Origin: Nannocystis punicea
GTDB lineage: Bacteria; Myxococcota_A; Polyangia; Nannocystales; Nannocystaceae
Assembly: GCF_026965555.1 (NCBI RefSeq)
Contig: NZ_CP114040.1
Location: forward strand, 992,001-1,056,000
DNA length: 64,000 nucleotides
Direction of reading: 5' to 3'
This document shows positions 61,934 through 64,000 of the stretch, in pieces; the first letter of the stretch is position 1; every line of letters starts with the position of its first letter. Made by a program: the position numbers and the translations under genes. The notes beneath the pieces are model-generated. The model saw nothing but the letters and a program-made list of their open reading frames with translations. It ran no database searches and was not told the DNA's origin.

Positions 61934-63034
61934 ATGGCGAAAAAAATGGTCATCGCAGTGGGCCTATTCCTCGCGGCCTGCGGGCAGGAGAACGCAGATA
62001 CGGCGACGCTGAGCGACGGCGGTACGTCGATTGTGACGGGAGGCGACTCGTCGCCCTCCGGCACGGCGGATGCTCCGACCACGGGCGGGTCGAATTCACA
62101 GGGGCTCTCGACCTCCGCGGAGGGCAGCGATTCGCTGAGCGATTCCGCCAGCAACAGCATGTCGCCGACAGACAGCGCGAGCGCGACGGACAGCGCGAGC
62201 GCGTCGGACAGCGCGAGCGCGACGGACAGCGCGAGCGCGACGGACGGCGCGAGCGCGACGGACGGCGCGAGCGCTTCAAATAGCGCGTCGAACAGCGCGA
62301 GCGTGTCGGAGAGCGCGAGCGTATCGGAGAGCGCGAGCGTGTCGGAGAGCGTATCGGAGAGCGCGAGCGTGTCGGAGAGCGCATCGGACAGCGTATCCGC
62401 GTCGGACAGCGCGTCGGACAGCGCGTCGGACAGCGCGAGCGCGTCGGACAGCGCGTCGGACACGGAGAACGACACTCCGCTGGACTGCTCGCCGCGGGTG
62501 TGCGAGTTCGACGGCAAGATCCACCAGTGTGGTGATTGCGACGACAACGACGGCGACGGCGACGTCGATTGCACCGACACGGAGTGCTTCGGGCCGTGCG
62601 ACGACAGCGAGGAGGAGTTCGGCTCCCCGCTCGAGGACAAGGACCCCTGCAAGCAGGACTGCTACTTCGACGGCAACGCCGGCCAGGGCGGCGGCGATTG
62701 CCAGTGGAACCTCAAGTGCGACCCGCTCGAGCCGGGCGGCCCGCTCTGCAAGTACAACCCGAACCTCGACACCTTCCCCGACGACCCCGACAACTACGGC
62801 AAGTGCGTCGACGGCGACCGGGACAACTGCGCCGGCAGCTGCGCGCCGCCGAACGGGTGCGACTGCTTCGGCTGCTGCACCATCGACGGCGTCGACCGCT
62901 TCATCGGCAGCCCTGGCTGCAAGGCCGACGACCTGGCGGCGTGCAACGAGTGCACCAAGCAGAACGACCTGTGCGGCAACCCCTGCGACGACGGCGAGAC
63001 CTGCTACCCCGAGGTCGAAGCGTCGCAGTGCTGA
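61934..63034 (+). CDS. Lipoprotein with long Ser/Ala/Asp repeat stalk and Cys-rich end
   Basis: 366 residues. Lipobox LAAC (Cys16). Residues about 75-175 are a repeat of SAS, DSA and TDS units coded by a GACAGCGCGAGCGC minisatellite (62176-62466), giving a flexible stalk whose length should vary between strains. The C-terminal 190 residues are very rich in Cys and Asp (CEFDGKIHQCGDCDDNDGDG, DNCAGSCAPPNGCDCFGCC), with a DxDxDG calcium-loop-like DNDGDGDVD. Surface-exposed, unknown function. No ribosome site is obvious before ATG 61934. Confidence 0.85.
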   Translation: MAKKMVIAVGLFLAACGQENADTATLSDGGTSIVTGGDSSPSGTADAPTTGGSNSQGLSTSAEGSDSLSDSASNSMSPTDSASATDSASASDSASATDSASATDGASATDGASASNSASNSASVSESASVSESASVSESVSESASVSESASDSVSASDSASDSASDSASASDSASDTENDTPLDCSPRVCEFDGKIHQCGDCDDNDGDGDVDCTDTECFGPCDDSEEEFGSPLEDKDPCKQDCYFDGNAGQGGGDCQWNLKCDPLEPGGPLCKYNPNLDTFPDDPDNYGKCVDGDRDNCAGSCAPPNGCDCFGCCTIDGVDRFIGSPGCKADDLAACNECTKQNDLCGNPCDDGETCYPEVEASQC

Positions 63035-63121
63035 GCCGAATCGCCGCAGCGCGGCCGCGGATGCGCCGGCTCGCGGAGCTCGCGGGCGAGCGGCCGCGTT
63101 CGTTGAATGTCGGATAAGACA

Positions 63122-63135
63122 TGTCCTACAGGACA
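63122..63135. terminator. TGTCC-TACA-GGACA hairpin between convergent genes
   Basis: Five perfect pairs (extended by CA/AG partly) around TACA in the 190-base gap between opposing stop codons. Family member. Confidence 0.5.
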
Positions 63136-63226
63136 GCTCTATCGCCCGCGAGCGAGCAGGGTGGCGAGGAGACGCCGGCCGTCATCGATGACGATGACGG
63201 TCGGCGTGGCCGCGGTCGTGACCGGC

Positions 63227-64000
63227 TCAGCCGCCGGGGATCCGCAGCGACAGCAGGTGCTCGACGAGGGCGCTCTGCTCGGCCGGCGTGAAGCCGGCGC
63301 CAGGGTCGACCCAGAACTCGTGGCCGACGCCGCGCACGTGCAGCTCCCAGCGCGCGGTGTCGGCGTGGTTGGCCGCGATCACGCGGGCCCGCAGCTCGCG
63401 GTCGAGGAGCGCGCGGAGGCTGGCGCGCGGGTCGAGGGGGAAGCCGCGGGCGCGGATGTTGCCGACACCGACGACGCTCTCGCCAGGCGCGACGGCGACG
63501 CCGCCGTCGTGCAAGTAAGGCGCGCTCCACCACAAGCCGACGAGGCCGGGGATCTTGTACCCACTCTGGCCATTGGCGCGCGCGGGGTCGGTGCCGACGC
63601 GGGCGTGCGGGAGCACGGACTGAGTGGTGTAGGCCGGGCCCGAGTGACAGCGCTCGCAGCCGGCGCGGGCGAACACCTCGCGGCCGCGGGCCGCAGCGGC
63701 GGCGTCGACGACGACCTCGGGCGGACGCAACGCGTCCTGCCACGCGGCCATGGCGACGATCCGCTCCCACTCCGGCGGCTCGACGTACGGCGCGCTGACT
63801 GCGTGCAAGGCGGTGGGGCCGTTGATGTAGAGGGCGAGGCCGGACAGCGGCCCGGCGCGCGAGGAGCCGGTCCAACCATACGGCGCCTCCTCGTGGACGA
63901 AGACGTCGGGGATCCGCGTCGGGTTGGCGGCGCCGTCGAGGGTGGCGTCGAAGCTGCCCGGCGGCCACGCGGCGAGCGTGCGATCGACGGCCGCCTCGAC
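63227..64000 (-). CDS. c-type cytochrome, di-haem-peroxidase-like, 3' part
   Basis: C-terminal part of a larger protein whose 5' end lies beyond base 64000; the frame is open to the window edge. The haem motif GCERCHSGPAYTTQS is near the middle, preceded by EVFARA (typical helix before CxxCH) and followed by YKIPGLVGLWWSAPYLHDGG, the substrate-side block of cytochrome c peroxidase/MauG-like proteins, in which the His of LHDGG is conserved. The end (FTPAEQSALVEHLLSLRIPG) is the usual closing helix. Likely a periplasmic or surface redox protein. Confidence 0.85.
   Translation of the reverse strand, partial: VEAAVDRTLAAWPPGSFDATLDGAANPTRIPDVFVHEEAPYGWTGSSRAGPLSGLALYINGPTALHAVSAPYVEPPEWERIVAMAAWQDALRPPEVVVDAAAAARGREVFARAGCERCHSGPAYTTQSVLPHARVGTDPARANGQSGYKIPGLVGLWWSAPYLHDGGVAVAPGESVVGVGNIRARGFPLDPRASLRALLDRELRARVIAANHADTARWELHVRGVGHEFWVDPGAGFTPAEQSALVEHLLSLRIPGG

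Overview
The window reads as chromosomal DNA of a myxobacterium, most likely from the Nannocystis/Nannocystaceae side. The support is very high GC with dense antisense shadow ORFs, many short lipoproteins whose lipobox is followed by long Ser/Thr/Asp/Ala linkers (14274-15713, 19004-19624, 33142-34680, 61934-63034), EF-hand and Kazal lipoproteins, a giant Ser/Thr-kinase-like/ATPase/histidine-kinase hybrid, and abundant fatty-acid and acyl-CoA genes. The taxonomic call is inference from style, not from a marker gene. I saw no tRNA, rRNA or CRISPR array.

Layout. 1-9.4 kb: lipid and aldehyde metabolism (end of an acyl-CoA ligase, aldehyde dehydrogenase, a secreted M43-type metalloprotease, an acyl-CoA dehydrogenase/phosphotransferase pair, and a divergent thiolase plus FadB-type pair). 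9.4-13.7 kb: an accessory, visibly AT-richer patch with a broken DUF6119 gene, an HExxH protein, a small winged-helix-like protein and transposase/UDG-like scraps, bounded by two 168-bp direct copies of the 3' end of a TetR gene. 13.5-19.6 kb: TetR regulator, copper monooxygenase-like lipoprotein, divergent TetR/SDR pair with a palindromic operator, an orphan PD-(D/E)XK nuclease and a lipoprotein. 19.9-23.7 kb: small unknown genes, a frameshifted integrase remnant, an EF-hand lipoprotein followed by a tandem repeat, and a broken LysR gene. 23.7-31.1 kb: cytochrome P450, then a three-gene MBOAT/SGNH acyl-transfer operon. 31.2-34.7 kb: a c-type cytochrome lipoprotein and a WD/propeller-like lipoprotein. 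35.1-40.9 kb: the hybrid kinase and its response regulator. 40.9-46.1 kb: methionine aminopeptidase, an isovaleryl-CoA-dehydrogenase-like gene, and a tightly coupled DUF1338 / polynucleotide-kinase-like / Thg1-like operon with a divergent methyltransferase. 46.1-47.7 kb: an unknown AT-richer two-gene module. 47.9-50.3 kb: TetR-thiolase-thioesterase operon. 50.5-53.3 kb: two paralogous Kazal lipoproteins with a conserved upstream block, then five tandem 80-bp hairpin repeats. 53.3-58.1 kb: D-aminoacylase-like amidohydrolase, a winged-helix protein, a TPR lipoprotein. 58.6-61.3 kb: HsdM-HsdS plus a possible 28-residue peptide, with no HsdR. 61.9-64 kb: a Ser-repeat lipoprotein and part of a c-type cytochrome.

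How the parts work together. Several blocks serve acyl-CoA breakdown and synthesis under TetR control (1-9.4, 41.8-43.0, 47.9-50.3 kb). Another set is cell-surface proteins (lipoproteins, protease inhibitors, cytochromes). The operon at 25.8-31.1 kb probably moves acyl groups across the membrane onto a secreted polymer.

The signal that cuts across all regions is a dispersed family of short hairpins built on CATGTCC/GGACATG. They sit mainly just behind stop codons or between convergent genes, twice inside genes, and in multiplied form in the 52.8-53.2 kb tandem array. The most promising gene-level novelty is the translationally coupled kinase plus Thg1-like pair, which looks like an RNA 5'-end repair unit. 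Long antisense ORFs caused by high GC were left out.
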